From positions 1-38,659 of the forward strand of contig CAMAUE010000038.1 in assembly GCA_945861245.1 (NCBI GenBank): a DNA stretch of 38,659 bases, read 5' to 3'. Under the pieces are notes generated by a model. It was not told the DNA's origin and did no database searches. It worked only from the letters and a program-made list of their open reading frames with translations. Position numbers and translations under genes: made by a program. This stretch comes from Singulisphaera sp. GP187 (GTDB lineage Bacteria > Planctomycetota > Planctomycetia > Gemmatales > Gemmataceae). This document shows positions 25,309 to 33,381 of this stretch, piece after piece. The first letter of the stretch is position 1; every line of letters starts with the position of its first letter.

Positions 25309-25366
25309 CCGAGCCACGCACGAAGTAAGTGGTACGTTCCAACCACTTACTTCGTGCGTGGCTCGG
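25309..25366. repeat. inverted repeat between convergent genes
   Basis: Arms of about 25 bases (CCGAGCCACGCACGAAGTAA and complement) with a loop of about 8. It lies eight bases before the stop of the convergent MBL-fold gene. There is no second copy in the window. Confidence 0.9.
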
Positions 25367-25374
25367 ATCGATCA

Positions 25375-26193
25375 CTACTTCTTCTCCTCTTTCTTCGCCG
25401 CTTCCTTGGGCCAATAGTGCAATTGCACGATCAACGGCCGTGGACGTGTTGCATCCTTGTTGAGCGTGATCACATTTTCATCCGAGACGGCAATCTTTCG
25501 CTTGTCCTGGTCATCCAAGAACTCATCGATGGGCAGCACGGCGTCGAACACTTTGGTTCCGTAGTGCATCGGGAAGATGTATTCCTTGGGTTTGAGCTGT
25601 TCGACGACTTTCTTTGCTTCCGAGCCGTTGATGGTGTAGATGCCGCCGACGGGGATCATGATGACATCGACGGGTCCGATGCGTTTCAGATGCGCGGGAG
25701 TGAGGAGGTGGCCGAGATCGCCGAGATGTGCGATTTTCCAGCCGCCGGTCTCGATAATGAAGACCGAGTTTTTGCCTCGCTGCAGGCCTTCTTGATCGTC
25801 GTGATAGACACCGACGTTGCGAATGCGGGCATCGCCGACGGTTTCGTCGATGACGCTCCAATCCGATTTGAGCAACTGGCCTTTGAGACCCATGAATATT
25901 TTGAGCTTGCGTTTGCTTTCCACGTTTAGCACTTGGTGCCGTGTGTGATCGTTGTGATTATGGCTTATGCAGACGGCATCGGCTTCGAGGCCTTGCATTC
26001 GGCCATAATCCAAGATCGCATGCGGATCGAAGGCGATCTTCGTGCCCTTTGGCGTCGTCAAAATGAAAAACGATTGGCCATGATAGCTGATCGAAATCGG
26101 GCCAGCGGGTTTGTCGTCGCCCGTCCAGGCAGGCGAGGCAACCAGGCCGAGGGTGCAAGCAATCAGGAACGAAGCGAATGCCAAGCGACGCAT
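25375..26193 (-). CDS. exported metallo-beta-lactamase-fold hydrolase (UPF0173/UlaG-like)
   Basis: The 272-residue product has a signal peptide (MRRLAFASFLIACTLGLVAS then PAWTG) and a metallo-beta-lactamase fold. The metal motif is His78-x-His80-x-Asp82-His83 (SHNHNDH). Asp/His positions in HLGDLGHLL and FPMHYGT near the C-terminus complete the two-metal site. The sequence resembles the UPF0173/L-ascorbate-6-phosphate-lactonase branch, whose substrates are mostly unknown. An export signal is unusual for the cytosolic members. The tail EAAKKEEKK is highly charged. ATG 26238 adds 15 residues before the signal, so ATG 26193, preceded by AGAGGA, is chosen. About 137 bases with a decayed family B-like hairpin separate it from mcsB. 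Confidence 0.85.
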   Translation of the reverse strand: MRRLAFASFLIACTLGLVASPAWTGDDKPAGPISISYHGQSFFILTTPKGTKIAFDPHAILDYGRMQGLEADAVCISHNHNDHTRHQVLNVESKRKLKIFMGLKGQLLKSDWSVIDETVGDARIRNVGVYHDDQEGLQRGKNSVFIIETGGWKIAHLGDLGHLLTPAHLKRIGPVDVIMIPVGGIYTINGSEAKKVVEQLKPKEYIFPMHYGTKVFDAVLPIDEFLDDQDKRKIAVSDENVITLNKDATRPRPLIVQLHYWPKEAAKKEEKK

Positions 26194-26329
26194 GACGGTA
26201 ATCCTCTGGCGGGTTTCTCGATGCTGGAGTGGTCTCAATAAGAACGATGGGCCGGGCGTTTCGTAACTGTTGATTGCCGATTAGCGCTCGGAGTGTTTCA
26301 CGCAATCGCCACACCGCAAGCGGCATACT

Positions 26330-27397
26330 TCAATTCATCTGGTTCTCGATTTCGCGCAACCTGGCCCGAAGAAAGCGAGAGCGCTCGGAGTTGCGTTCCT
26401 CACTATCGAGCTGTTTGCCGAGCACTTTTTGCAGATGCGCGGGTTGCGTGTGGATGAACAACTCGTTAAGTTCGCCGATGGTGATCTGGTCGACCAGACC
26501 GAGATTGACGCCGAGCCGAACCCAAGACAGGAGGTCCATGGTTTCTTCGGAGGTCATCATGCTGGCCGACTTGAGCGTGCCGAAGGCGCGGGAGCAACGA
26601 TCGAGGATGGCATGGCGGTTGTCGCGCAACATGTCCTGGCGAGCCTGACGTTCGTAGGTGATGATCTGCGGGATGACATCGCGAATTTCGGAGATGATCT
26701 GGGTTTCGCTTTTGCCCAACGTCACCTGGTTGGAAATCTGGTAGAAGTCGCCAGACGCCCGGCTGCCTTCGCCATAAAGGCCGCGGACGGCGAGGTTGAT
26801 TTTCTGCAAGGCGCGAAAGACTTTCTCGATATGTTTGGAAAGCACGAGCGCGGGCAGATGAAGCATGACGCTGGCGCGCAGCCCCGTGCCGACGTTGGTC
26901 GGGCAGGCGGTAAGGTAGCCGAACTCTTCGCTGAAGGCGTATGGCGCGCGTTCTTCGAGCTTATCGTCGAGCTGGTCGGCGTCCTGCCAGGCGTCGTCGA
27001 GGGCGAACCCGCTGCGGATGACCTGCAAGCGGATGTGGTCCTCCTCATTGACCATGATGCTGATAATCTCGTTCGGCGCCACGCCGACGCCACGCGGGCC
27101 TTCGCTATTGGCGAGTTCCCGGCTAATGAGCTGGCGTTCGACGAGAAGCTGGCGATCAAGCGGCACGACGGTGGAGAGGTTGAGATACTCGAGCCTGGGG
27201 TTGAAGTCGAGTTTCTCGATGTAGCCGCGGAGTTTGGCCTCGATCTCGGCCTTCTGGTGCGCGCTTGCGCGATTGGTGAACGGGTAGGTGGAGAGGTTGC
27301 GTGCGAGGCGTATTCGGCTCGATATGACGATGTCCGCCTCGGGCCCGTTGGCGCGTAGCCATTCGCCGCTGGTGGACGTGAGATTATCCAGGATCAT
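26330..27397 (-). CDS. mcsB: protein-arginine kinase McsB
   Basis: McsB phosphorylates arginines on proteins. In Firmicutes this marks them for ClpCP degradation and controls CtsR. The 355-residue product has the guanidino-kinase fold: SSRIRLARNL (ATP-phosphate arginines), NEEDHIRLQ with Glu118/Glu119, Cys165 in ACPTNVGTGLRASVM, and GLYGEGS with the catalytic-region Glu210. Eukaryotic creatine/arginine kinases have an extra N-terminal domain that is absent here. ATG 27397 overlaps mcsA by 14 bases and is preceded by AAGG inside mcsA, showing translational coupling. The alternative start at 27511 lies wholly within mcsA in another frame. No clpC or ctsR is nearby. Confidence 0.95.
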   Translation of the reverse strand: MILDNLTSTSGEWLRANGPEADIVISSRIRLARNLSTYPFTNRASAHQKAEIEAKLRGYIEKLDFNPRLEYLNLSTVVPLDRQLLVERQLISRELANSEGPRGVGVAPNEIISIMVNEEDHIRLQVIRSGFALDDAWQDADQLDDKLEERAPYAFSEEFGYLTACPTNVGTGLRASVMLHLPALVLSKHIEKVFRALQKINLAVRGLYGEGSRASGDFYQISNQVTLGKSETQIISEIRDVIPQIITYERQARQDMLRDNRHAILDRCSRAFGTLKSASMMTSEETMDLLSWVRLGVNLGLVDQITIGELNELFIHTQPAHLQKVLGKQLDSEERNSERSRFLRARLREIENQMN

Positions 27398-27881
27398 CCG
27401 CGTTTTCCTTATCTTTAATGAGGTCGCGCAGGCGGGCGGCTTCCTCGTATCCTTCGCTTTCGACGGCTTCGCGCAGCAGTTTGCGAAGCTCGCGCAATTC
27501 AATGAGCACACTAGCGCGTTCGACGGCGTGCGGCGGAATTTTGCCGACGTGCCGAACTCCGCGGTGAATACGTTCCAGGAGAGGCAACAGCGGGACGCGG
27601 AAGACGTCGTAATCGCGCGGACAGCCGCAGCGTCCCGCCGCTTTGAACTCCATATACTTTATCCCGCACGATGGGCAGGTCAATCGCGCCAGTTCATCGA
27701 CCTGCGCGCCGACGTGCTGCCCGATCACCGATTGCAGAATCGCCGTCAGGTTCAAATCCTGCTGCTTGAGCAGTTGCTGTTTCTCGGCACACTCCTGGCA
27801 GAAGTGGTTTTCACGCTTCTTGCCATTGACAATCTCAGTCAGGTGCACGAGCGCGGTTTGCCCGCACGATTGGCATTTCAC
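27384..27881 (-). CDS. mcsA: McsA, zinc-finger activator of McsB
   Basis: The 165-residue product has an N-terminal zinc module with CxxC pairs at Cys3/Cys6 and Cys28/Cys31 (CQSCGQ, CQECAEK). A second zinc module carries CPSCGIKYMEF and the GRCGCPRDYDVF knuckle. A C-terminal UVR motif reads LREAVESEGYEEAARLRDLIKD. McsA binds and stimulates McsB. The UVR motif is also used by UvrB/UvrC and Clp adaptors for protein contacts. The gene overlaps mcsB and lies 110 bases downstream of a second McsA-like gene, separated by a hairpin. Confidence 0.93.
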   Translation of the reverse strand: MKCQSCGQTALVHLTEIVNGKKRENHFCQECAEKQQLLKQQDLNLTAILQSVIGQHVGAQVDELARLTCPSCGIKYMEFKAAGRCGCPRDYDVFRVPLLPLLERIHRGVRHVGKIPPHAVERASVLIELRELRKLLREAVESEGYEEAARLRDLIKDKENADDPG

Positions 27882-27924
27882 GGGATGATCCTGTCCCCAA
27901 ATGTTGGAATCACAATGCTCGGAT

Positions 27925-27984
27925 GTTTAGCCGGTCGCCTTTGGCGAGCACGAACCCACGCTCGCCAAAGGCGAGCGGCTAAAC
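27925..27984. repeat. inverted repeat, family A (copy 4)
   Basis: The left arm reads GTTTAGCCGGTCGCCTTTGG and the right arm ends GGCGAGCGGCTAAAC. One arm therefore carries GGTCGCC and the other still GGCGAGC, a mismatch that looks intermediate between copies 3 and 5. It lies between the two mcsA-like genes. Confidence 0.9.
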
Positions 27985-27990
27985 AATCGC

Positions 27991-28470
27991 TTACGCTTCC
28001 TCGAGCGTCTTTATCTGATCTCGCAAATGGGCGGCCTCTTCGTAGTCCTCACGTTCGATCGCACGTTTGAGTTTCTGCCGGCACTCGGCGAGGCGCGCTT
28101 CTTCCTTCTTAATCTTAGGAAGCCGTCGCGGTGTTTTCCCCACGTGCCGCGTTTCACCATGAATGTTTTCCAAAAGGGGCCTCAGGTCGGTCTGAAAGAC
28201 TTGGTAATCGTTGGGACAGCCGAGCCGATGTTTGTTGCGGAAATCGACGAACTTTAGGCCGCAACTCGGGCATTCCTGCTGCCCTAATAACGCTTCTTCG
28301 AGCTCGGGCGACCCCGTGCCGAGCGGTTTGCCGTCGCCTTTGTTTTGTGCGTCGTGAACATACTTCGGATAACATGGTTCGCAGATATGGTGCTCCTCGA
28401 ACTTTCCCTCGCTGAGGATTTCCGTGATATGCACGGTCGCAGGGCTTGCACAACGCTCACACTTATGCAT
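27991..28470 (-). CDS. second McsA-like zinc/UVR protein
   Basis: The 159-residue product repeats the McsA plan: CERC and CEPC in the first zinc module, CPSCGLKFVDF and LGCPNDYQVF in the second, then KRAIEREDYEEAAHLRDQIK as the UVR motif. It resembles the downstream mcsA throughout but differs in the linker (DAQNKGDGKPLGTGSPE), so it is a diverged tandem duplicate. Its job could be to bind McsB with different specificity or to adapt McsB to another Clp ATPase. ATG 28470 is preferred over the TTG at 28476, with GGGTGG about nine bases upstream. It is probably in one transcript with mcsA and mcsB. Confidence 0.9.
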   Translation of the reverse strand: MHKCERCASPATVHITEILSEGKFEEHHICEPCYPKYVHDAQNKGDGKPLGTGSPELEEALLGQQECPSCGLKFVDFRNKHRLGCPNDYQVFQTDLRPLLENIHGETRHVGKTPRRLPKIKKEEARLAECRQKLKRAIEREDYEEAAHLRDQIKTLEEA

Positions 28471-28592
28471 GACCAAATTCCACCCGAGTGACCTTTTCAG
28501 AAATAATCCCTAGCGCCATTCTAACAGGGGGGGAACTGCTGTCAAGAAACGAGATGATAAGGAGGCGGAATTTATTGCGCGAACCAACGGAA

Positions 28593-28654
28593 TTTTCCGC
28601 TTGCGGCTTAGCGATCGGGATATGCCGCACGAGCCCAAAGGCCGTAAGCGGAAG
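28593..28654. repeat. inverted repeat, family B (copy 3, right arm decayed)
   Basis: The left arm TTTTCCGCTTGCGGCTTAGC is intact. The right arm keeps only GCC(G)TAAGCGGAA, so pairing is limited to the outer part. It lies just downstream of the TPR gene that ends at 28663. Confidence 0.75.
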
Positions 28655-28662
28655 ATGCAAAG

Positions 28663-29382
28663 CTACTTCGAGCCGCTGAGTTCTGCGAGGCGCTTTTGCG
28701 CCTCTTGGGTACGTTGGGCGTTGGTTTCATGCGACGTGACTTCACGGTACATTTGGATGGCCTTGGCGCGGTTGTTGAGCTGTTTGTCATAGATGCGCGC
28801 CGCTCGAATGCGGGCTTCGCTTTGGGTTTTGATGTTCCATTGCACGCAGCGCATGTAATATTCGGCGGCTCGATAGTATTGCTTGTAGGCCTTGCTCTCG
28901 TAAATGTCGCCCAGCATAAATGCGACCTCATCGATTTTGTTGCTCTGCGGGTACTTGGTGAGGATTTCTTGGAAGATCAGTTCGGCCCGGCGCTGATTGT
29001 CAGTGTAATCGTTGCCCCAACCCTTGTCCTTGTACTGCATCGCCCACATGAACAGCTTGTTCGCTTCGGGAATATTTTGGTTGCCGTTGAGGTTTTGTGG
29101 GGGCACGTCAAGATCGAGGATGAAGGCGTGTTTGGGAATGCGATGGAAGTGGCGAAGCTCTTCTTCCGCCCAGCGCATCCGTTCGAGATCCTGAGCGTTG
29201 TAATAGTGGACGCGAAGCTGCTCAAGCGTTTTTTGATAATCCCGGCGGATGCCGATGAGTTTCTGCACCAACTCCAAATCGTTGGGCTTGCCAGCTGCGG
29301 GCTGCGTCTGCGCATGCGGGACGCCGGCGGCCAGGGCGACCGCGAAAAGGACCAACACCGTCTTGAACCCGCCGTTGGCCAC
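28663..29382 (-). CDS. exported TPR-type protein
   Basis: The 239-residue product has a signal peptide (MANGGFKTVLVLFAVALAAG then VPHAQ) and then helical repeats. The clearest lie at about 135-230 (RRAELIFQEILTKYPQSNKIDEVAFMLGDIYE, QYYRAAEYYMRCVQWN, RAKAIQMYREV). The NKIDEVAFMLGDIY-type repeats resemble BamD/CpoB-like TPR proteins, so a periplasmic assembly or scaffold role is likely. It has no lipobox. The stop lies at the edge of a family B hairpin. The gene is followed on the other side, after 29 bases, by the PIN/TRAM gene, which is transcribed towards it, so the two are probably in one transcript. Confidence 0.8.
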   Translation of the reverse strand: MANGGFKTVLVLFAVALAAGVPHAQTQPAAGKPNDLELVQKLIGIRRDYQKTLEQLRVHYYNAQDLERMRWAEEELRHFHRIPKHAFILDLDVPPQNLNGNQNIPEANKLFMWAMQYKDKGWGNDYTDNQRRAELIFQEILTKYPQSNKIDEVAFMLGDIYESKAYKQYYRAAEYYMRCVQWNIKTQSEARIRAARIYDKQLNNRAKAIQMYREVTSHETNAQRTQEAQKRLAELSGSK

Positions 29383-29411
29383 TGTGAAACTCCCGCAACG
29401 GTATGTTTGCC

Positions 29412-30524
29412 TTAATTCAATACCGGATGTTCACCTGTTCCACCCAGCCGACCGAAGATCATTCGTCCCGCCGGCGTTTGTAATACACTCGTGACGATAA
29501 TCGGCGTCTCATGCCCAATTGCGTTTCGGCCTTGCTCGACGACCACCATCGTGCCGTCGTCGAGATACCCGACGCCCTGTCCGATCTGATCGCCCTGTTT
29601 CGTTATCTTCACCAGCAATATTTCGCCAGGCAGCGCGACCAGCTTCAAGGCGTTGGAAAGCTCATTGAGGTTGATGACATCCACACCCTGCAATTGGCAA
29701 ATCTTGTTCAGATTGAAATCATTCGTCACCAACCGCGCGCTCATCGATTTAGCAAAAATCACCAGGCGCTCGTCCACTTTCTGAACTTCCCGCAGTTCCG
29801 GCAGGTTCGCCTCGCTCATCTGCAGCTCGATCTTTTCGTTCGATTGCAGTTTCTTGAGCACATCCAGCCCACGCCGACCGCGATTTCGCCGAATTTTGTC
29901 GGAACTGTCGGCAATACCCTGCAACTCCTGCAAGACAAACCGGGGTACGATCAGTTTTGTGTCGATGATCCCCGTATCACAAATATCGGCAATTCGCCCA
30001 TCGATAATCACACTGGTATCCAAAACTAACGGTTTCGCGCCTTTCAGGTCCTTGGAGAACTCCACATAAGGGATAATAAAGCGAAATTCGTCCTTGGTCT
30101 GGATCAACGTGGAAACTACGATGTAACAACTCGACACGATCATGAGCAAAGCAACCATTTTTTCCAATCGCACAATCTGACCCGGCAACGGCAGGCGTTC
30201 GGCAAAATAGGCATTGATAAGAGGCTGCACCGCTGCCGCGAAGCCGCTGCCGATGAAATAACCAAGCAGCAGGCCGAAATAGACAGCGGAGAGCGTCGCC
30301 ATGTCCTTGTCTTTGGCACGTACATCAAGAACGATCACCGCGATACATGCTGAGAACGCCAACGCGGCGAACGTGACGCCGATCGCAAACTGGTTCTCCT
30401 TATCCAGACCGAAGACGAGAGAATCCGTCACAATGCTGATCACGATGGCAACGAATATGCCCCGCGCCGTCCAGAGCAGCTTCTTCGAGCCGGTCAAAAA
30501 TAGGTCACTGAAGGTAGTAGACAA
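29412..30524 (-). CDS. membrane PIN/TRAM-domain protein (YacL family)
   Basis: The 370-residue product has four membrane helices at about 18-38, 45-67, 78-100 and 122-142. A PIN nuclease-fold domain at about 165-285 follows (LVLDTSVIIDGRIADI with Asp169, PRFVLQELQGIAD, RGRRGLDVL), then a C-terminal TRAM domain at about 295-350. YacL-like proteins are widespread and are thought to be membrane-tethered RNases, but their target RNA is unknown. The start is TTG at 30522-30524, with a strong GGAGG five bases upstream. It is transcribed towards the TPR gene 29 bases downstream. Confidence 0.9.
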   Translation of the reverse strand: MSTTFSDLFLTGSKKLLWTARGIFVAIVISIVTDSLVFGLDKENQFAIGVTFAALAFSACIAVIVLDVRAKDKDMATLSAVYFGLLLGYFIGSGFAAAVQPLINAYFAERLPLPGQIVRLEKMVALLMIVSSCYIVVSTLIQTKDEFRFIIPYVEFSKDLKGAKPLVLDTSVIIDGRIADICDTGIIDTKLIVPRFVLQELQGIADSSDKIRRNRGRRGLDVLKKLQSNEKIELQMSEANLPELREVQKVDERLVIFAKSMSARLVTNDFNLNKICQLQGVDVINLNELSNALKLVALPGEILLVKITKQGDQIGQGVGYLDDGTMVVVEQGRNAIGHETPIIVTSVLQTPAGRMIFGRLGGTGEHPVLN

Positions 30525-30565
30525 AGGCGCCTCCGTGGTTGGGCGGTTAAATCACTAATCCGCAC

Positions 30566-30627
30566 TTTCCGAGTCTGAGCGCCAGCGAAGGGCCAAGATG
30601 CCCTTCGCTGGCGCTCAGGCTCGGAAA
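30566..30627. repeat. inverted repeat, family D (copy 2)
   Basis: Arms of TTTCCGAGTCTGAGCGCCAG type, about 28 bases with one mismatch and a loop of about 6. The arms match those at 2925-2989, while the loop is shorter. It lies upstream of the PIN/TRAM gene. Confidence 0.9.
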
Positions 30628-30782
30628 CACGCAATAAATCCCGACGCGGACTCCGATTACTCTGAATAAACAGACGAACAGGTCAATGAAACGTTCACAA
30701 GAAAATATTGAAAAACACGAGTGGACAGCGAGGTAGGTAGGTTCGATTCGGGCGCAGTCGGTTCGTGTTCCCATCCACTATT

Positions 30783-31949
30783 CTATGCAAGCGAAGCGGG
30801 TTGGAACAGCCTGAGGTATTCTTCCTGCGCGTAACGATCCGTCATGCCCGCCAAATAATCACACACCACTTGCTCTCGAACTCCTTGCAAAGCAAGCAGT
30901 TGATATCGCGGCGGCATCGTGCGCGGGTGTTGACAGAACTCCTCGAACATCGCCTGCAACATCCGTTGGCCTTTGTACGCCATCCGCATCACGCGATAAT
31001 GACGATACACCCGTTCATGCAAAAACCGTTCCAACTCCGCTTTGAGATGTCGCACCCCTGCGCTCGTCGTCACCAGCAAATGCTCGCACTGCCTGACATC
31101 TGCCACCGTGCGGATGTTCTCGTTGCGCAAATTCTTCCGCGTCGTCTCCAATAAATCGAGCACCTGCCAACCGATCAACTGCCGAACCACGGTCGGTTGG
31201 AATTGCTCCGCCTTCACCGCCGCATGCTCCACCTTGACGCGCTCGACCGCTTCGCACCAGAACGGCACGTCGGCCAAGTCGTTCAGCCCAATCAGCCCGA
31301 CGCTCAGGGCATCATCGACATCATGGCAGTCGTATGCCAGGCTGTCGGCGGCATCGACGACTTGTGCTTCCAGCAACGGTTGGCCCACCTGCAAATACGG
31401 CGCGACCTCCGCCGCCTGGGGCCGTTTGCTGTGCATCGCTTGTGCTTCCAACACTTCGCGCGTCAGGTTCAGGCCGGGAAAATCGGGATAGCGGTATTCC
31501 AGCAACTCGACCAGTCGAAGCCCATGCCGATTGTGCTCGAATCCGCCGTGATCTTGCATGCATTCATCCAGCGCCGTCTCGCCGGCATGGCCATACGGCG
31601 GATGGCCGACGTCGTGCAGCAAGGCGATCGCTTCGGTCAAATCTTCGTTCAGGCCCAATTCCCGCGCGATGGTTCGGCTGATCTGGGTGACTTCTAGCGT
31701 ATGCGTGAGCCGAGTGCGATGATAGTCGCCGATATGGGGCACGAGCACCTGTGTCTTGTGCATCAGCCGACGAAACGCCGTCGAATGCACGATGCGATCG
31801 CGATCACGCTGGTACAGCGTACGAAACGCATGCGGAGGCTCGGCGTGCTTGCGTCCCGCGCTTGCGCGCGTGCGCATCGCATACGGCGCGAGAGTTTTTT
31901 CCTCGCGCTCCATCCAATCAGGTGATTCAAATGTGACGCCGTCGGGCAT
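30783..31949 (-). CDS. dGTPase-like HD-domain triphosphohydrolase
   Basis: The 388-residue product is a deoxyguanosine-triphosphate triphosphohydrolase-like protein, an HD-domain enzyme that splits dNTPs to nucleoside and triphosphate. HD-domain ligands are His83 (TRLTHTLEV), His112-Asp113 (IALLHDVGHPPYGHAGE) and a later Asp in DSLAYDCHDVDDA. FRTLYQRDRDRIVHSTAFRRL at the N-terminus is a family hallmark. The length fits the type 2 subfamily rather than the longer enterobacterial Dgt. It sits between ispH and the PIN/TRAM gene, with hairpins on both sides. Exact dNTP preference cannot be read. Confidence 0.93.
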   Translation of the reverse strand: MPDGVTFESPDWMEREEKTLAPYAMRTRASAGRKHAEPPHAFRTLYQRDRDRIVHSTAFRRLMHKTQVLVPHIGDYHRTRLTHTLEVTQISRTIARELGLNEDLTEAIALLHDVGHPPYGHAGETALDECMQDHGGFEHNRHGLRLVELLEYRYPDFPGLNLTREVLEAQAMHSKRPQAAEVAPYLQVGQPLLEAQVVDAADSLAYDCHDVDDALSVGLIGLNDLADVPFWCEAVERVKVEHAAVKAEQFQPTVVRQLIGWQVLDLLETTRKNLRNENIRTVADVRQCEHLLVTTSAGVRHLKAELERFLHERVYRHYRVMRMAYKGQRMLQAMFEEFCQHPRTMPPRYQLLALQGVREQVVCDYLAGMTDRYAQEEYLRLFQPASLA

Positions 31950-31971
31950 ACGATTGTTTACCTGCTTATTG

Positions 31972-32052
31972 GTTTAGCCGGTCGCCTTTGGCGAACGCGA
32001 ACATGTACCGCACGACACGCAGATCGCGTTCGCCAAAGGCGACCGGCTAAAC
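31972..32052. repeat. inverted repeat, family A (copy 5)
   Basis: Arms GTTTAGCCGGTCGCCTTTGG plus CGAACGCGA and exact complement. Relative to copy 3, both arms carry matched changes (GGTCGCC/GGCGACC, GAACGC/GCGTTC). The loop resembles that of copy 2 (CCGCACNACACGCA). Confidence 0.92.
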
Positions 32053-32066
32053 GGAATGCGTTCCCC

Positions 32067-33005
32067 TCAACTCACCAACGTCAGCGAGCGCAGCTCCTTC
32101 GGCAGGTGGAAGCTGACATCTTCGTCGCGGATCGTGCGAGTTTCAACCGTCGCCGAGAAGTGCCGCGTCAGGTATTCGACGCATTCCTGTACGACATCTT
32201 CCGGCGCGCTGGCGCCAGCGGTGACTAGGACACACGTGACGCCGACGAACCAGAGATTGTCGATCTCGCCGACCCCGTCAATGAGATGCGCTTGCTTTCC
32301 CAACGTGCGTGCGATCTCGGCGAGACGCAGGCTGTTCGAGCTATTTTGGCTGCCGATGACGATGACCATGTCCGCCTCGGGCACGATCTCCTTGACCGCT
32401 TCCTGACGATTTTGCGTGGCATAGCAAATGTCGTCTTTCTTCGGCCCGACGATATTCGGAAATCGTTTGCGAAGAGCCCGAATGATGACCTCGGCGTCGT
32501 CAACGCTCAGCGTCGTCTGCGTGAGGAAAGCGACCTTCGCATCGGCGGGCAGGTCCAGGGCCGCTACTTCTTGCTCGTCTTGCACCAGGCGAATGCTGCC
32601 GGGCGCCTCGCCGATCGTGCCGGCGACTTCGTCATGCCCCTCATGGCCGATCAAAAGGATGGTGTAGCCTTCTTTTGCAAAGCGGATCGCTTCGAGATGC
32701 ACTTTCGTGACTAGCGGGCAGGTGGCGTCGATGGCATTGAGATTGCGCTCCACTGCCAAATTCCGAATCGCCGGCGACACGCCATGCGCGCTGTAAAGCA
32801 CGACCGAATTCACGGGAATGTCGTCAATTGCGTTGACGAACACGACGCCACGTCGGCGAAAACGCTCAACGACGTGCAGATTGTGCACGATCTCGTGGTA
32901 CACATAGAGCGGCGTGCCAAATAACTGCAAGGCGCGATCGAGGCTTTCGATTGCCATATTGACGCCCGCGCAAAAACCGCGCGGATTCGCGAGAATGACT
33001 TTCAT
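32067..33005 (-). CDS. ispH: 4-hydroxy-3-methylbut-2-enyl diphosphate reductase (IspH/LytB)
   Basis: This [4Fe-4S] enzyme performs the last step of the MEP pathway, making IPP and DMAPP. The 312-residue product has the three cluster cysteines at Cys12 (PRGFCAGV), Cys96 (DATCPLVTKVH) and Cys194 (ICYATQNRQEAV). Substrate-binding motifs are YHEIVHN, YSAHGVSP, GHEGHDEV, TQTTLS and GSQNSSNS. Length and spacing are normal. AGGAG seven bases before the ATG supports the start. No other isoprenoid gene is adjacent. Confidence 0.96.
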   Translation of the reverse strand: MKVILANPRGFCAGVNMAIESLDRALQLFGTPLYVYHEIVHNLHVVERFRRRGVVFVNAIDDIPVNSVVLYSAHGVSPAIRNLAVERNLNAIDATCPLVTKVHLEAIRFAKEGYTILLIGHEGHDEVAGTIGEAPGSIRLVQDEQEVAALDLPADAKVAFLTQTTLSVDDAEVIIRALRKRFPNIVGPKKDDICYATQNRQEAVKEIVPEADMVIVIGSQNSSNSLRLAEIARTLGKQAHLIDGVGEIDNLWFVGVTCVLVTAGASAPEDVVQECVEYLTRHFSATVETRTIRDEDVSFHLPKELRSLTLVS

Positions 33006-33381
33006 CCTGATTCTCCTGTCGGGCTGCCTTTATCCTAGCAGTACAGCCAAGGATAGAACAGGATAGAACAGGAGGAACGTTCGACTCAGGTGATTAGCGA
33101 ACAAAACCGCTGCCCGGCATGGAAGATATTTACCTGACACTAATCGCCGAGATATGGTTCGCGATTCACAGCCAGGGTCGATTTCTATTTCTTGGCAACC
33201 ATTGCGTAATCTTAATCAGGTTTCGTTTAGCCGCGACGCACAGCGGAGCGCGAACCGAATCCCACGCTCCGCTGCGCGTTGCGGCTAAACGAAACAGTAC
33301 GGAGAATTCGCTTGCTCCTCTCATCGCTTCGGCTTAACATCTTATCATCCAACTCGTTGCTCACTACTTTCGGGAGATCGC
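33006..33381. other. divergent intergenic region ispH/oxidoreductase
   Basis: The 376 bases hold a short tandem repeat of AGGATAGAACA near 33052-33073, right upstream of ispH, and the family A2 hairpin at 33220-33295. A plus-strand frame at 33119-33337 overlaps the hairpin and lacks any protein-like feature. I see no RNA gene. Confidence 0.5.
33220..33295. repeat. inverted repeat, family A2
   Basis: Arms of GTTTCGTTTAGCCGCGACGC type with imperfect inner pairing (ACGCACAGCGGAGCG / CGCTCCGCTGCGCGT). The outer GTTTAGCCGC is shared with family A but the inner part differs. A solo left half of the same version lies at 15410-15438. Confidence 0.88.

Noticed and set aside
26270-26325. Possible fifth family B repeat downstream of mcsB
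   Set aside because: Only GATTAGCGCTCG and CCGCAAGCGG remain and the arms do not pair well, so it is too decayed to list with confidence.
30730-30775. Possible tRNA T-arm (GGTTCGATTC near 30740)
   Set aside because: The flanking five-base stem does not pair, and no anticodon or acceptor arm can be folded around it.
4511-32052. Interpreting the repeated hairpins as a CRISPR array
   Set aside because: Copies are kilobases apart, palindromic over long arms, and have no regular spacers or cas genes.
33119-33337. 72-residue frame on + between ispH and the oxidoreductase
   Set aside because: It overlaps a repeat, lacks a ribosome-binding site and shows no domain.
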